This document shows, one piece after another, positions 1-8,293 of a stretch of DNA of 64,000 bases. A model generated the notes under the pieces. The model saw nothing but the letters and a program-made list of their open reading frames with translations. It was not told where the DNA came from and did not search any database. Every line of letters starts with the position of its first letter. Position 1 is the first letter of the stretch. The position numbers were made by a program, and so were the translations under genes. The DNA is from Mangrovimonas sp. TPBH4 (GTDB taxonomy: Bacteria > Bacteroidota > Bacteroidia > Flavobacteriales > Flavobacteriaceae), in the NCBI RefSeq assembly GCF_001280505.1, contig NZ_LBIO01000043.1:99818-163817 (forward strand). The letters are read 5' to 3'.

Positions 1-1
1 A

Positions 2-115
2 AGTGTAGGAGGCAGTTTTAAAGACGATAAAATTATCATTCAAGGGGATTACAGAGATAAAATCATGCAAATTCTAAAGGAAAAAGGATTTGCCGTAAAA
101 CGTGTAGGAGGATAA
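2..115 (+). CDS. translation initiation factor YciH/SUI1 family, C-terminal end only
   Basis: Only the last 37 codons lie in the window. The visible residues include GGSFKDD, IIIQGDYRDKI and a terminal KRVGG, which match the C-terminal half of the SUI1/eIF1-like fold of YciH proteins (a glycine-rich turn, the QGDxR strand, then a final helix and GG tail). The family has been linked to fidelity of translation start. The GGAGGA that encodes the last Gly-Gly sits 7 bases before the ATG of the next gene and could serve it as a Shine-Dalgarno site, so the two are probably co-transcribed. The start is upstream of the window. Confidence 0.85.
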   Translation, partial: SVGGSFKDDKIIIQGDYRDKIMQILKEKGFAVKRVGG

Positions 116-119
116 TTTT

Positions 120-1055
120 ATGGAAACGCTTCACATTACAAATGGTGGTCAACTCACCAAAAAATTGTTAGAGTACGATATTACCGGTGACATTCTCACT
201 TGGGACGAAATGCTTTGTGAAGGCCCTACCACCGAAGATATAGACTCCAAGGAATTCGTTCAATTACGAAAGGAATTCTTTAGAGAAATTTACGGTCTGG
301 AATTTGATGAAAAGAAGTTCTATATAGACATCAATAAACTTAATAACACCGAAAACTATTCGGAAATCATCTTATGGTTTGAATACGATTTGTTCTGCCA
401 CATCAATCTTATAGCGGTACTGAATCTTATTCTTCAAAAGAAAATAGACCTTCCACTGTATCTTGTGTGTAGCGGTCGTGTTGAAGGAGAAAAAAGCCTC
501 AAAGGACTTTCTGAACTTACCCAAGACCAATTATTTGATCATTACGAAAATAAAATTAGGCTAAAGGACTTCGATGTTAATCTCGCGGACACTTTATGGT
601 CTATATATTGCGGAAAAGACCACAACATATTAAAGCCTTACATTACCACTAACTCTTCTTTCGAATATTTAAGTAATTGCCTGAAAGCTCATTTAGAACG
701 CTTTCCAGATTCTAAAAGTGGATTAAGTGTTTTGGAACAAAACATTTTGACCATTGTAAGGGACAACACCATTAAGTCGCGACATCACCTATTAGGCTAC
801 ATTCTGAATTATCAAGGATACTATGGCTTTGGAGACATCCAAATCAACCGTTTGATTGAGCATCTTTCTATGTTTTTTGATGAAGGTGAAGCAGAGATTT
901 CCCTAAACAGGAAAGGTCATGAAGCCTTGTTAAACCAATATAACTTTGCCATGGACATCGACAATAATATCTGGTATGGAGGCGTGAACCGCTTGGATTT
1001 TCAATTCAGCAAACAGGAGAACAAACTCATTAAAACTCCTATAAATGCCATTTAA
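120..1055 (+). CDS. DUF1835 domain-containing protein
   Basis: A 311-aa soluble protein without signal peptide or membrane segments. The N-terminus (LHITNGG, then ILTWDEMLCEGP around residues 24-36) is the typical opening of DUF1835 proteins, and an acidic-aromatic middle (ILWFEYDLFCHINL near residues 84-97) is also family-typical. The biochemical role of DUF1835 is not established. It starts five bases after the YciH stop, and its last 11 bases overlap the start of the nucleoside phosphorylase gene, which argues for translational coupling in one operon. Family call is firm; function is unknown. Confidence 0.8.
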   Translation: METLHITNGGQLTKKLLEYDITGDILTWDEMLCEGPTTEDIDSKEFVQLRKEFFREIYGLEFDEKKFYIDINKLNNTENYSEIILWFEYDLFCHINLIAVLNLILQKKIDLPLYLVCSGRVEGEKSLKGLSELTQDQLFDHYENKIRLKDFDVNLADTLWSIYCGKDHNILKPYITTNSSFEYLSNCLKAHLERFPDSKSGLSVLEQNILTIVRDNTIKSRHHLLGYILNYQGYYGFGDIQINRLIEHLSMFFDEGEAEISLNRKGHEALLNQYNFAMDIDNNIWYGGVNRLDFQFSKQENKLIKTPINAI

Positions 1056-1920
1056 AGCTTCGGAACTTATTTTAAATCCTGATGGCTCCATTTACCATCT
1101 CAATTTATTACCCGAACATATCGCTTCCACTGTAATTCTGGTTGGCGATCCCGATAGAGTGGATCTTGTTTCTCAATATTTCGATACCATTGAACTGAAA
1201 AAAAGAAAACGAGAGTTCCACACACAAACTGGCACCTATAAAAACAAACGCATCACGGTGATCTCCACCGGGATTGGGCCCGATAATATCGATATTGTTC
1301 TAAACGAATTGGATGCCTTGGTAAATATTGATTTCGAAAAAAAGAAAATCAAAGAAAACCTCAGACCCTTGGACATCGTTAGAATTGGTACTTCAGGATC
1401 CATACAGAAACATATACCTGTTGACAGCTTTGTTATTAGCAAACAAGCCATTGGTTTTGATAATCTTTTGACATTTTACCACTGTCAAAAATTAGAACTA
1501 TTAAATGATGTTTCAGAGAGTTTTGTACAACATACCAATTGGTCCAAAAACAAATCCAAACCCTATGTCGTAGAATGCAGTACTTCTTTATATGGCCGTT
1601 TGAAATCACACAGAACTATTGAAGGTTTTACTGGGACCAATGTTGGTTTTTATGGTCCACAGGGAAGAATATTACGATTAGCCATTGAAGATCGGGAATT
1701 GAACAGTAAATTAGCAACCTTTAAGCACAACGGATTATCGATAACCAATTTAGAAATGGAAACTTCTGCTATCTACGGGTTATCAAAATTACTGAACCAC
1801 AAAGCGGTATCCCTGAATGCCATAATAGCAAACAGAGCTACAGGAAAATTCAGTAATAATCCCAGAGAAACTATAGAAGGTTTAATACGCTATACATTAG
1901 ATAAATTAACGGAGAATTAA
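1045..1920 (+). CDS. nucleoside phosphorylase (uridine phosphorylase-like, PNP/UDP superfamily)
   Basis: A 291-aa cytosolic enzyme expected to split a nucleoside with phosphate into base plus ribose-1-phosphate. The phosphate-binding GDPDR is at residues 34-38, STGIGPDN near 69-76, RIGTSGS near 113-119, and the ribose-binding LEMETSAIYG near 232-241 with the family's E-M-E signature. The sequence resembles uridine phosphorylases, but the exact base specificity cannot be read here. The ATG lies inside the 3' end of the DUF1835 gene (11-base overlap), and one base separates its stop from the next ATG, so all three genes form a compact unit. Confidence 0.85.
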   Translation: MPFKASELILNPDGSIYHLNLLPEHIASTVILVGDPDRVDLVSQYFDTIELKKRKREFHTQTGTYKNKRITVISTGIGPDNIDIVLNELDALVNIDFEKKKIKENLRPLDIVRIGTSGSIQKHIPVDSFVISKQAIGFDNLLTFYHCQKLELLNDVSESFVQHTNWSKNKSKPYVVECSTSLYGRLKSHRTIEGFTGTNVGFYGPQGRILRLAIEDRELNSKLATFKHNGLSITNLEMETSAIYGLSKLLNHKAVSLNAIIANRATGKFSNNPRETIEGLIRYTLDKLTEN

Positions 1921-1921
1921 G

Positions 1922-2779
1922 ATGAAGACCGTAAAAATAGGTGGAGTACCCGAACATTTCAATTTAGCTTGGTACTTGACTTTAAAAAATGGAGAATACA
2001 AGGATGCCGGCATCAATCTAAGATGGAAAGATTATTTTGGAGGCACCGGTGAAATGTGCAATGCCTTGCGTGAAGGAGAAATTGATTTAGCCGTTATTTT
2101 AACTGAAGGAATCATTAAGGATATTATTGAAGGAAATCCGAGTAAAATAGTGCAAACCTTTGTTGCTTCTCCACTTATTTGGGGAATCCATGTAGCGCAT
2201 GATTCCAAATATCAAACTATAGAAGATCTCAAAGGAACCAGAGCTGCTATAAGCCGTTTTGGTTCTGGTTCCCACTTAATGGCCTACATCAATGCGCAAA
2301 ATAATGACTGGAACCCTGAAACGGATTTAGAGTTTGAAGTTATTGACAATCTCGACGGGGCCATAGAAGGTCTCACCAATAATGTAGCCGATTATTTTAT
2401 GTGGGAGAAATTCACCACTAAACCTATTGTAGATAATGGTGTTTTTAGAAGGGTTGGAAATTGCCCAACACCTTGGCCTTGTTTTGTAATTGCCGTAAGA
2501 AATGAATTTTTAGAGGCAAATCCGGACACGGTGAAAACCATCCTGGACATTGTCAATAATACCACAAAAGGCTTTAAGGACATTCCGAATATAGACCAAA
2601 TTATCTCAAATCGTTATGACCAAAAAATAGAGGACGTTCGGGAATGGCTAATTTTGACAGAATGGTCTCAAAAAAATCTGGATAAAGCTACGGTTGAAAC
2701 TGTTCAAAACAAACTATTTGAGCTCAAAATTATTGACTCGAAACTAGAATACAACCAACTCACGGCTAAAGTTAATTAG
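1922..2779 (+). CDS. substrate-binding protein of the SsuA/THI5-like type without signal peptide
   Basis: A 285-aa type II periplasmic-binding-protein fold: GGVPEHFNLAW at the N-terminus, GGTGEMCNALREGEIDLAV near residues 41-59, LKGTRAAISRFGSGSHLM near 104-121, and a C-terminal helical region. Such proteins normally bind small ligands for an ABC importer. Here there is no signal sequence or lipobox (it begins MKTVKIGG), and no permease or ATPase gene is nearby, so a cytoplasmic ligand-binding or enzymatic role is more likely. It follows the nucleoside phosphorylase by one base. The ligand is unknown; a pyrimidine or thiamine-precursor link would be guesswork. Confidence 0.75.
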   Translation: MKTVKIGGVPEHFNLAWYLTLKNGEYKDAGINLRWKDYFGGTGEMCNALREGEIDLAVILTEGIIKDIIEGNPSKIVQTFVASPLIWGIHVAHDSKYQTIEDLKGTRAAISRFGSGSHLMAYINAQNNDWNPETDLEFEVIDNLDGAIEGLTNNVADYFMWEKFTTKPIVDNGVFRRVGNCPTPWPCFVIAVRNEFLEANPDTVKTILDIVNNTTKGFKDIPNIDQIISNRYDQKIEDVREWLILTEWSQKNLDKATVETVQNKLFELKIIDSKLEYNQLTAKVN

Positions 2780-2804
2780 AAGTTAACGTTATATTATCAA
2801 CAAT

Positions 2805-2840
2805 AAATTAGGACTTATATAAAAATAAAGCCCTAATTTT
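2805..2840 (+). terminator. weak hairpin after the DUF1835 operon
   Basis: AAATTAGG (2805-2812) pairs with CCTAATTT (2832-2839) around an AT-rich 19-base loop and is followed by TT. The T-run is short, so this may be a weak terminator or only a stable 3' end. Confidence 0.4.
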
Positions 2841-2869
2841 ACGACGCAATTTACCCAACCAGCCAACCT

Positions 2870-3052
2870 ATGTTTTTAACAATTGTATATATTCTAGCTT
2901 TTTTAGTCGCATTAAATTTTGCACTACTCTTTTTTAGCTGCAACAAAACCACTAAAAAATCACATCAAAAAGAAGTTAAACCAATACCGGTAGTAAAGAA
3001 GAAAGTTACCACTCAATCGGTTCCTGGCCAATTGTCTCGAGCAGCGAGTTAG
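2870..3052 (+). CDS. small predicted membrane protein, 60 aa
   Basis: The ORF begins MFLTIVYILAFLVALNFALL, one long hydrophobic helix, followed by a cysteine at position 24 and a basic, proline-containing tail (KKSHQKEVKPIP). The layout is a single-pass membrane protein with a short charged cytoplasmic or periplasmic tail. There is no good lipobox in front of the cysteine. Its last 47 bases overlap the 3' end of ung on the opposite strand. A degenerate -7-like TAATTTTA sits about 30 bases upstream of the ATG. I do not recognise a family. It is plausible because of its clean topology, but unproven. Confidence 0.5.
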   Translation: MFLTIVYILAFLVALNFALLFFSCNKTTKKSHQKEVKPIPVVKKKVTTQSVPGQLSRAAS

Positions 3053-3671
3053 TCTTACTGAAGTGTTTGTTTCCAAACCAATATCCTCTATTGGCACTTA
3101 ATGGAGATGGATGCCCTGAAGTTAATACATGATGTTTAGATTGATCAATAAGTTTGATTTTCTTTTTGGCATAACCGCCCCAAAGCAAAAACACCACATT
3201 TTCTTTCTGCTCACTAATAGTTTTAATAACTTGGTCCGTAAAGGTCTCCCATCCTTTATTTTGATGACTTCCAGCCTCATGGGCCCTCACAGTTAAAGTA
3301 GCGTTCAAAAGCAACACCCCTTGTTGCGCCCAACGTTCCAAATTACCCGAAATAGGATATGGCACCCCGAGATCGGTTTCAATTTCCTTAAAAATATTTA
3401 TCAGTGAAGGAGGATGCGCAATCCCATCCGTAACCGAAAAACAAAGTCCATTGGCCTGTTTTGGCCCATGGTAAGGATCCTGACCAATAATGACCACTTT
3501 AGTTTTTTCAATAGGGCACCATTCAAAAGCTGAAAATATTTGCTTCCCAGGAGGATAACAAGAATGTTCAAGGTATTCGTTTTTTACAAACCCTGTTAAG
3601 TTTTCAAAATAAGGTTTCTTAAATTCTTCTTCTAAATATGCCTTCCAAGTAGGTTCTAATTGCAGGTTCAT
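3006..3671 (-). CDS. ung: uracil-DNA glycosylase (family 1)
   Basis: A 221-aa base-excision repair enzyme that removes uracil from DNA. The water-activating motif GQDPYHGP is at residues 63-70 (catalytic Asp65), the uracil-binding region LLLNATLTVR lies near 121-130, and the DNA-intercalating motif HPSPLSANRG lies near 188-197. Length and motif order match family 1 enzymes. It starts 35 bases downstream of the alpha/beta-hydrolase lipoprotein gene on the same strand and is probably transcribed with it. Confidence 0.97.
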   Translation of the reverse strand: MNLQLEPTWKAYLEEEFKKPYFENLTGFVKNEYLEHSCYPPGKQIFSAFEWCPIEKTKVVIIGQDPYHGPKQANGLCFSVTDGIAHPPSLINIFKEIETDLGVPYPISGNLERWAQQGVLLLNATLTVRAHEAGSHQNKGWETFTDQVIKTISEQKENVVFLLWGGYAKKKIKLIDQSKHHVLTSGHPSPLSANRGYWFGNKHFSKTNSLLETIGQEPIEW

Positions 3672-3706
3672 GTATTGTATCTCCTTAAGTTTTGGGTACT
3701 TTAATT

Positions 3707-4684
3707 TTATTTTTGCTTAGGGTCTGAATCCAAAAAATCCAAGATTTTGGAATTCACCATTTCCGCTTGGTCAATGGATAAAAAATGCCCCGCATTTGGG
3801 ATAATTTCAGCGACAATATTAGGGATATTTTCTTTAGCAACCTCCAAACTCTTTTCATTGTTTATCAAATCATCATCTCCAATTAACACCAAAACCGGCA
3901 TCTTTAAAGTATTTAATTCATCATTGGAAAAAGGTTTCATATCCACCACAAACCTATTGATGGAATCCAATTGGCTTCCCAAAAAATATTGATTGATATA
4001 CTTTTGGTCTATTTTCTTCACATTTGCCGACATGGATTCCAAAACGCTTTCCAAACGCTTTTTTTCTGGAGATAAAGCGTATATGATATTAGCCAACAAC
4101 CCAGAACTTGGTTGGATCCACTTCAAGGTTTGTGCAGGACTCAACAAAACCATTTTCTCTATTTTGGTTTGGTCATGCAAGCCAATAGCCACAGACAGCC
4201 AACCTCCCCTTGAAGCTCCAATGATGTTGAATTTTTCCAGTTGCAACTTTTCAAAAATCTCAAAATACCAAGCCACAATCGCGTCAATGTCCTCCACTTC
4301 CCTACTCATATCAGATTTCCCAGGTTCAATGAGTAAATCAATGGCAAACACACGATGGTCTTTGGATAAATCTTTGGCATTGGGGTACCAACTAGTGGCA
4401 CTGGCATTCATTCCATGTAACAAAACAGTCGGCTCTCCCTTTTGAGGTCCGCTTACAATTACATGGGCCATTCCAAAACTGGTTGGCACATACAGTTCTT
4501 CATAATTCGCTCCCCATAATTTCAAAGCCTTATCATAAGCTTCAAAATATGGACGCTGCTCTTCATTCATATTTAATATATAGGGAGGCTCTGCTTCAAA
4601 TTCAGCATAATCATTGTAGTTTTTTTGACATTGAATTGTCAAAATTCCTATACCAAGTAGCAATAAAAATGTCCTAATTTTCAT
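3707..4684 (-). CDS. alpha/beta-hydrolase lipoprotein
   Basis: A 325-aa predicted esterase or lipase-like hydrolase. Starting at ATG 4684 gives a lipoprotein signal (MKIRTFLLLLGIGILTIQC, Cys19). An upstream in-frame ATG at 4714 is disfavoured because a TAnnTTTG element lies between the two. HGMNAS forms the oxyanion region, GASRGG is the nucleophile elbow (Ser), IGDDD carries a likely acid residue, and NAGHFLS carries the catalytic His. The substrate cannot be inferred. Cellular place: probably lipid-anchored in the periplasm. Confidence 0.85.
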   Translation of the reverse strand: MKIRTFLLLLGIGILTIQCQKNYNDYAEFEAEPPYILNMNEEQRPYFEAYDKALKLWGANYEELYVPTSFGMAHVIVSGPQKGEPTVLLHGMNASATSWYPNAKDLSKDHRVFAIDLLIEPGKSDMSREVEDIDAIVAWYFEIFEKLQLEKFNIIGASRGGWLSVAIGLHDQTKIEKMVLLSPAQTLKWIQPSSGLLANIIYALSPEKKRLESVLESMSANVKKIDQKYINQYFLGSQLDSINRFVVDMKPFSNDELNTLKMPVLVLIGDDDLINNEKSLEVAKENIPNIVAEIIPNAGHFLSIDQAEMVNSKILDFLDSDPKQK

Positions 4685-4701
4685 GAATATGAATTTGTTC
4701 T

Positions 4702-4709
4702 CAAATCTA
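4702..4709 (-). promoter_or_regulatory. -7 promoter element of the hydrolase gene
   Basis: TAGATTTG on the minus strand matches the Bacteroidota -7 consensus TAnnTTTG, 17 bases before the chosen ATG at 4684. I see no TTG at the usual -33 distance. Confidence 0.45.
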
Positions 4710-4780
4710 AGCATTTAAAATTCAATTACTGAGAAAACAATTCATGGCAAATCATGCAACCGCTTTTAAAACTTAATACG

Positions 4781-4788
4781 TAACTTTG
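4781..4788 (+). promoter_or_regulatory. -7 promoter element of the mutS2-like gene
   Basis: TAACTTTG fits TAnnTTTG and lies 52 bases before the ATG at 4841, in the divergent gap. No clear -33 TTG is seen. Confidence 0.45.
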
Positions 4789-4840
4789 CTTTCTTGTAAA
4801 ATTTAGATAGTTTCGTCTGCCCTTATATTGCAGGAACTCC

Positions 4841-7009
4841 ATGATAAGCATTCATAAAAAAACATTACAGGATATTGAATTCAATGTTGTACTCTCTCAA
4901 GTATCTGAACATTGTATTACGGATTTAGGAAAAACCGAAACCTTAAAAATTGTACCGTTTCCTGATAGAGAAACTTTACATATGGAATTGGGATTTACCA
5001 ATGAATATTTGTCGTCCTTTTATAATGAAAACCGCATACCAAATCATGGCTTCGATTCCATTGCAAAAGAACTCAAGTTTTTGAATCTAGAAGGTGCTTT
5101 TCTAGATCCTTATGGTTTCAAAAAACTCGTGAACATTTCTGTTACCACCAACGAAATATTGACGTTCTTAAAGAAGTTTGAAGAATATTACCCTAGTTTA
5201 AGTAAAAATGCTGCCTCTATTAAAATCACCAAAGTTCTCATTGATAAAATAAACACTATCATAGACAGATTTGGGGATATTAAGGATCATGCCAGCGAGC
5301 ATCTTTACGAGATTAGACAAGCCATTAACCTAGTTAGGGGAAAAATAAACCAAAGTTTTGCTACTGCCTTAAATGCCTATGCCAGTCAAGATTATTTGGA
5401 TGACATTAGAGAGAGTGTCATAGAAAACAAACGCGTTTTGGCCGTTAAGGCTATGTACCGCCGAAAGGTAAAAGGGAGTATTTTAGGCACCAGTAAAACA
5501 GGTAGTATTATTTATATTCAACCTGAAGCCACTTTTCAACATGTTCGAGAGCTTAACAATCTGGAATTTGATGAAAAGGAAGAAATAGAACGTATTTTGA
5601 AAGCTCTTACAGAGTTCACAAGGCCCTTCGTAGCTCTTTTAGAGCGATATCAAACATTTCTGGTAAAAATGGATGTGGTTTATGCCAAGGCAAAATACGC
5701 TCAATCCATGAATGCTGTTTTACCCGAAATAAATGACACAAAAACTTACAATGTAAAGGATGCCTTCCACCCTTTGTTGTGGCTTTCCAATAAGAAAAAA
5801 GGCCTAAAAACATATCCTCAAAGTATAGAACTTAATTCTGAAAATAGGATTATCGTCATTTCTGGGCCCAATGCAGGAGGAAAAAGTATCACATTGAAAA
5901 CCATCGGGATTCTTCAGGCCATGCTACAAAGTGGCATGTTGATTCCAGTACATGAACGTAGCTCTGTATGTTTGTTCGATAGAATCCTTACCGATATTGG
6001 AGATAACCAATCCATAGAAAACCATTTGAGCACTTACAGCTACAGACTGAAGCAAATGAATTACTTCCTGAAAAAGTGCAATCAAAACACCTTGTTCTTG
6101 ATTGATGAATTTGGTACGGGAAGTGATCCTGAATTGGGAGGTGCTTTGGCTGAAACTTTCTTGGAAGAGTTTTATCATAGGGAAGCATATGGGATTATAA
6201 CCACCCACTACTCCAACTTAAAAATATTGGCCAATGAGTTGCCCTACATGCAAAATGCCAATATGATGTTCGATGAAAGGAGTTTGGAACCCATGTTCAA
6301 ATTGGTATTGGGCCAAGCAGGAAGCTCCTTTACCTTTGAAGTTGCCCAGAAAAATGGCATTCCCTATAGTTTAATCAATAGAGCCAAAAAGAAAATTGAA
6401 CGTGGCAAAGTGAGGTTCGATCAAACCATTGCCAAACTTCAAAAGGAACGCTCCAAATTGGAGAAAACCGAAAGATCCTTAAAAGTCAACGAACAGAAAA
6501 AGCAAAATGAAGCGGAACGATTGGAGGAAATCAATTCCAGAATCCAAAAAAAACTGGAAAGTTACCAAGAACTATACGACAGCAACCAACGCTTGATCTA
6601 TTTAGGGCAAAAGGTAAATGAACTTTCTGAAGCTTATTTTGAAAATAAAAAGAAGCGGCAACTTATGGACGAATTATTCAAATTGGTCCAAATAGAAAAT
6701 TCCAAACGCAAACGGGTTTCTGCCAAGAAGAAAAAAGAGCAAAAAGCTAAAGAACAAAAAGTAAAAAAAGAGGCTGAAAAAAAAGTAGAAGAAATTCGAC
6801 AAAAGAAAAAAGTAGAAAAGCAAAAAGCAGCCCAACAACCTCCTAAACCAAAAGTAGCCTTAAAAGTTGGAGATCGGGTAAGAATGGAAGATGGTAAAGC
6901 TGTTGGAAGCATTGATAAAATAGAAAAAAATAAGGCCACCGTTAATTATGGTATTTTTACAACAAGTGTAAATATTGATCAATTAGAGCTTGTTCAAAGA
7001 AAAAAATGA
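4841..7009 (+). CDS. mutS2: MutS2-like ATPase lacking the Smr nuclease domain
   Basis: A 722-aa MutS-superfamily protein. The N-terminal third holds the lever/clamp helices, Walker A is GPNAGGKS near residue 343, Walker B is LIDEFGTGSDPELGG near 420, and a long Lys/Glu-rich coiled coil covers roughly 515-680. A KOW-like segment (LKVGDRVRMEDGKAVGSI) precedes the end. Unlike Bacillus MutS2 (about 785 aa) there is no C-terminal Smr domain. MutS2 proteins are linked to suppression of recombination or to ribosome rescue, not classical mismatch repair. The stop overlaps the next gene as ATGA. Confidence 0.88.
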   Translation: MISIHKKTLQDIEFNVVLSQVSEHCITDLGKTETLKIVPFPDRETLHMELGFTNEYLSSFYNENRIPNHGFDSIAKELKFLNLEGAFLDPYGFKKLVNISVTTNEILTFLKKFEEYYPSLSKNAASIKITKVLIDKINTIIDRFGDIKDHASEHLYEIRQAINLVRGKINQSFATALNAYASQDYLDDIRESVIENKRVLAVKAMYRRKVKGSILGTSKTGSIIYIQPEATFQHVRELNNLEFDEKEEIERILKALTEFTRPFVALLERYQTFLVKMDVVYAKAKYAQSMNAVLPEINDTKTYNVKDAFHPLLWLSNKKKGLKTYPQSIELNSENRIIVISGPNAGGKSITLKTIGILQAMLQSGMLIPVHERSSVCLFDRILTDIGDNQSIENHLSTYSYRLKQMNYFLKKCNQNTLFLIDEFGTGSDPELGGALAETFLEEFYHREAYGIITTHYSNLKILANELPYMQNANMMFDERSLEPMFKLVLGQAGSSFTFEVAQKNGIPYSLINRAKKKIERGKVRFDQTIAKLQKERSKLEKTERSLKVNEQKKQNEAERLEEINSRIQKKLESYQELYDSNQRLIYLGQKVNELSEAYFENKKKRQLMDELFKLVQIENSKRKRVSAKKKKEQKAKEQKVKKEAEKKVEEIRQKKKVEKQKAAQQPPKPKVALKVGDRVRMEDGKAVGSIDKIEKNKATVNYGIFTTSVNIDQLELVQRKK

Positions 7010-7422
7010 CAACAATACCCACAAATAAAGAATTGATTCTATTTGATGGCGTTTGCAATCTATGCAATACCTCCATACAATACGTCATTAAGCATGACAA
7101 GATGAATCGGTTTGTATTTGCGGCCCTGCAAAGCGACCTTGGAAAATCAATCATTGAAAAGCACGGGATTGATACCTCCAAGATAGATTCTATTTTATTG
7201 CACACCCCAAGTGAAAAAATCTACTATAAATCTACCGCAGCTCTTAAAATAGCCTCGAAATTAGGGGTTCCAATTTCCATTATGGGTGTTTTTTTGATTG
7301 TTCCAGCTTTCATCAGAAATTGGGTGTACGATGTCATTGCCAAAAATCGCTACAAATGGTTTGGCAAAAAAGAATCGTGCATGATTCCTACCCCTGAGCT
7401 GGCCTCAAAATTCCTTAGTTAA
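7006..7422 (+). CDS. DCC-family thiol-disulfide oxidoreductase (DUF393)
   Basis: A 138-aa protein opening with ELILFDGVCNLC, which holds the redox-type CxxC at Cys17-Cys20 that defines the DCC family. A hydrophobic segment (IMGVFLIVPAFIRNWVYDVI) lies near residues 94-113, followed by the characteristic NRYKWFGKK and a second conserved cysteine in ESCMIPTP. The family has a thioredoxin-like core, but the physiological substrate is not known. It overlaps the preceding MutS2-like gene by four bases, so it is translated as the second gene of that operon. Confidence 0.85.
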   Translation: MTTIPTNKELILFDGVCNLCNTSIQYVIKHDKMNRFVFAALQSDLGKSIIEKHGIDTSKIDSILLHTPSEKIYYKSTAALKIASKLGVPISIMGVFLIVPAFIRNWVYDVIAKNRYKWFGKKESCMIPTPELASKFLS

Positions 7423-7469
7423 AACATTTGGATTCATAAAATTCGTACATTAACGACATAATGATCTGA

Positions 7470-7524
7470 TTATTAAAATTTTATTGTAATTTTAATAAGC
7501 CGCCTAAATTTTTAATTCTGGCGG
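7470..7524 (+). promoter_or_regulatory. two consecutive inverted repeats upstream of the DUF4136-like gene
   Basis: TTATTAAAATT (7470-7480) and its exact reverse complement AATTTTAATAA (7488-7498) flank a 7-base spacer. Directly after them CCGCC (7500-7504) pairs with GGCGG (7520-7524). The first could be an operator or a weak terminator for the DCC gene, and the second a 5' leader hairpin. No T-run follows either. Confidence 0.4.
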
Positions 7525-7561
7525 AACCAGAACCTTATTATTAATCCATTTTTAACTCCTT

Positions 7562-8233
7562 ATGAAAAATACCTTAAAGATCATTTCGGTTTTAATGTTG
7601 TTCATTTTCCTTACCAGCTGTTCAAGTAGTATCAAAGTGTTGGATTCTTGGAAATCTGACAACGTAGCGCAAATCAAGGACAACAATGTTTTGGTAATTG
7701 CCAGAACGGATAACAATCAGGCGCGTATTGCCTTTGAACGGGATATTGCGGATAAATTAATTAGCAATGGAACAAAGGCCACCCCTAGCTATTCCGTATT
7801 GCCATCTACCATAAAACTGGAAGAAAAGCATACCGAAGCAGAGCTTGAAAACTTCAAGACTTTCTTAAAAAATGAAGGATACAATGCGGTTGTTTTAACG
7901 GTAATCAAAGACTATCAAGAGGCATCAAAAACCTATACTGATGGTGGCTACTATGCAGGAGCAACCTACCCAAGTTACTATCCAGGTTATTATGGTGGAT
8001 TTTATGGATACTACGCACATCCGATGTCTTACTCTACCTATGGAAGTTATACACCAATGACCTCTACAACAGTTACCCAAAAAACATTCATTTTGGAAAC
8101 TGTGGCCTATGACCTTGACCAAGTAGATGGTAAGCAATTGGTCGCTGTGGTAACCACCAAAATCGAAGATCCACAGAGCGTTACCAAAAATGCCGAAAAA
8201 TATACCGAGGAAATTGCCAAAGCACTGAAATAA
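7562..8233 (+). CDS. DUF4136-like lipoprotein with Tyr/Gly-rich loop
   Basis: A 223-aa predicted lipoprotein: MKNTLKIISVLMLFIFLTSC gives a type II signal with Cys20. The body resembles DUF4136-like lipoproteins (VLDSWKSDN near residues 26-34, then a helix with an ARIAFERDIADKL motif). Residues about 127-166 are dominated by Tyr, Gly and Ser (repeated YYPGYYGG-type pieces), probably a surface-exposed disordered or adhesive loop. It sits alone between upstream inverted repeats and a strong terminator. Function is unknown; the location is likely the inner leaflet of the outer membrane. Confidence 0.75.
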   Translation: MKNTLKIISVLMLFIFLTSCSSSIKVLDSWKSDNVAQIKDNNVLVIARTDNNQARIAFERDIADKLISNGTKATPSYSVLPSTIKLEEKHTEAELENFKTFLKNEGYNAVVLTVIKDYQEASKTYTDGGYYAGATYPSYYPGYYGGFYGYYAHPMSYSTYGSYTPMTSTTVTQKTFILETVAYDLDQVDGKQLVAVVTTKIEDPQSVTKNAEKYTEEIAKALK

Positions 8234-8260
8234 CAGCGTTTCATTCTTACAAATCCAATA

Positions 8261-8293
8261 AAAAAGGTCTTGATGTTTATCAAGACCTTTTTT
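8261..8293 (+). terminator. intrinsic terminator of the DUF4136-like gene
   Basis: AAAAAGGTCTTGAT pairs with ATCAAGACCTTTTT around a GTTT loop and runs into T residues, 27 bases after the stop. Confidence 0.9.

Noticed and set aside
3993..4445. 150-codon ORF antisense to the alpha/beta hydrolase gene
   Set aside because: It lies wholly inside a well-supported gene and its translation has no recognisable domain or plausible composition; it is a mirror of the coding bias.
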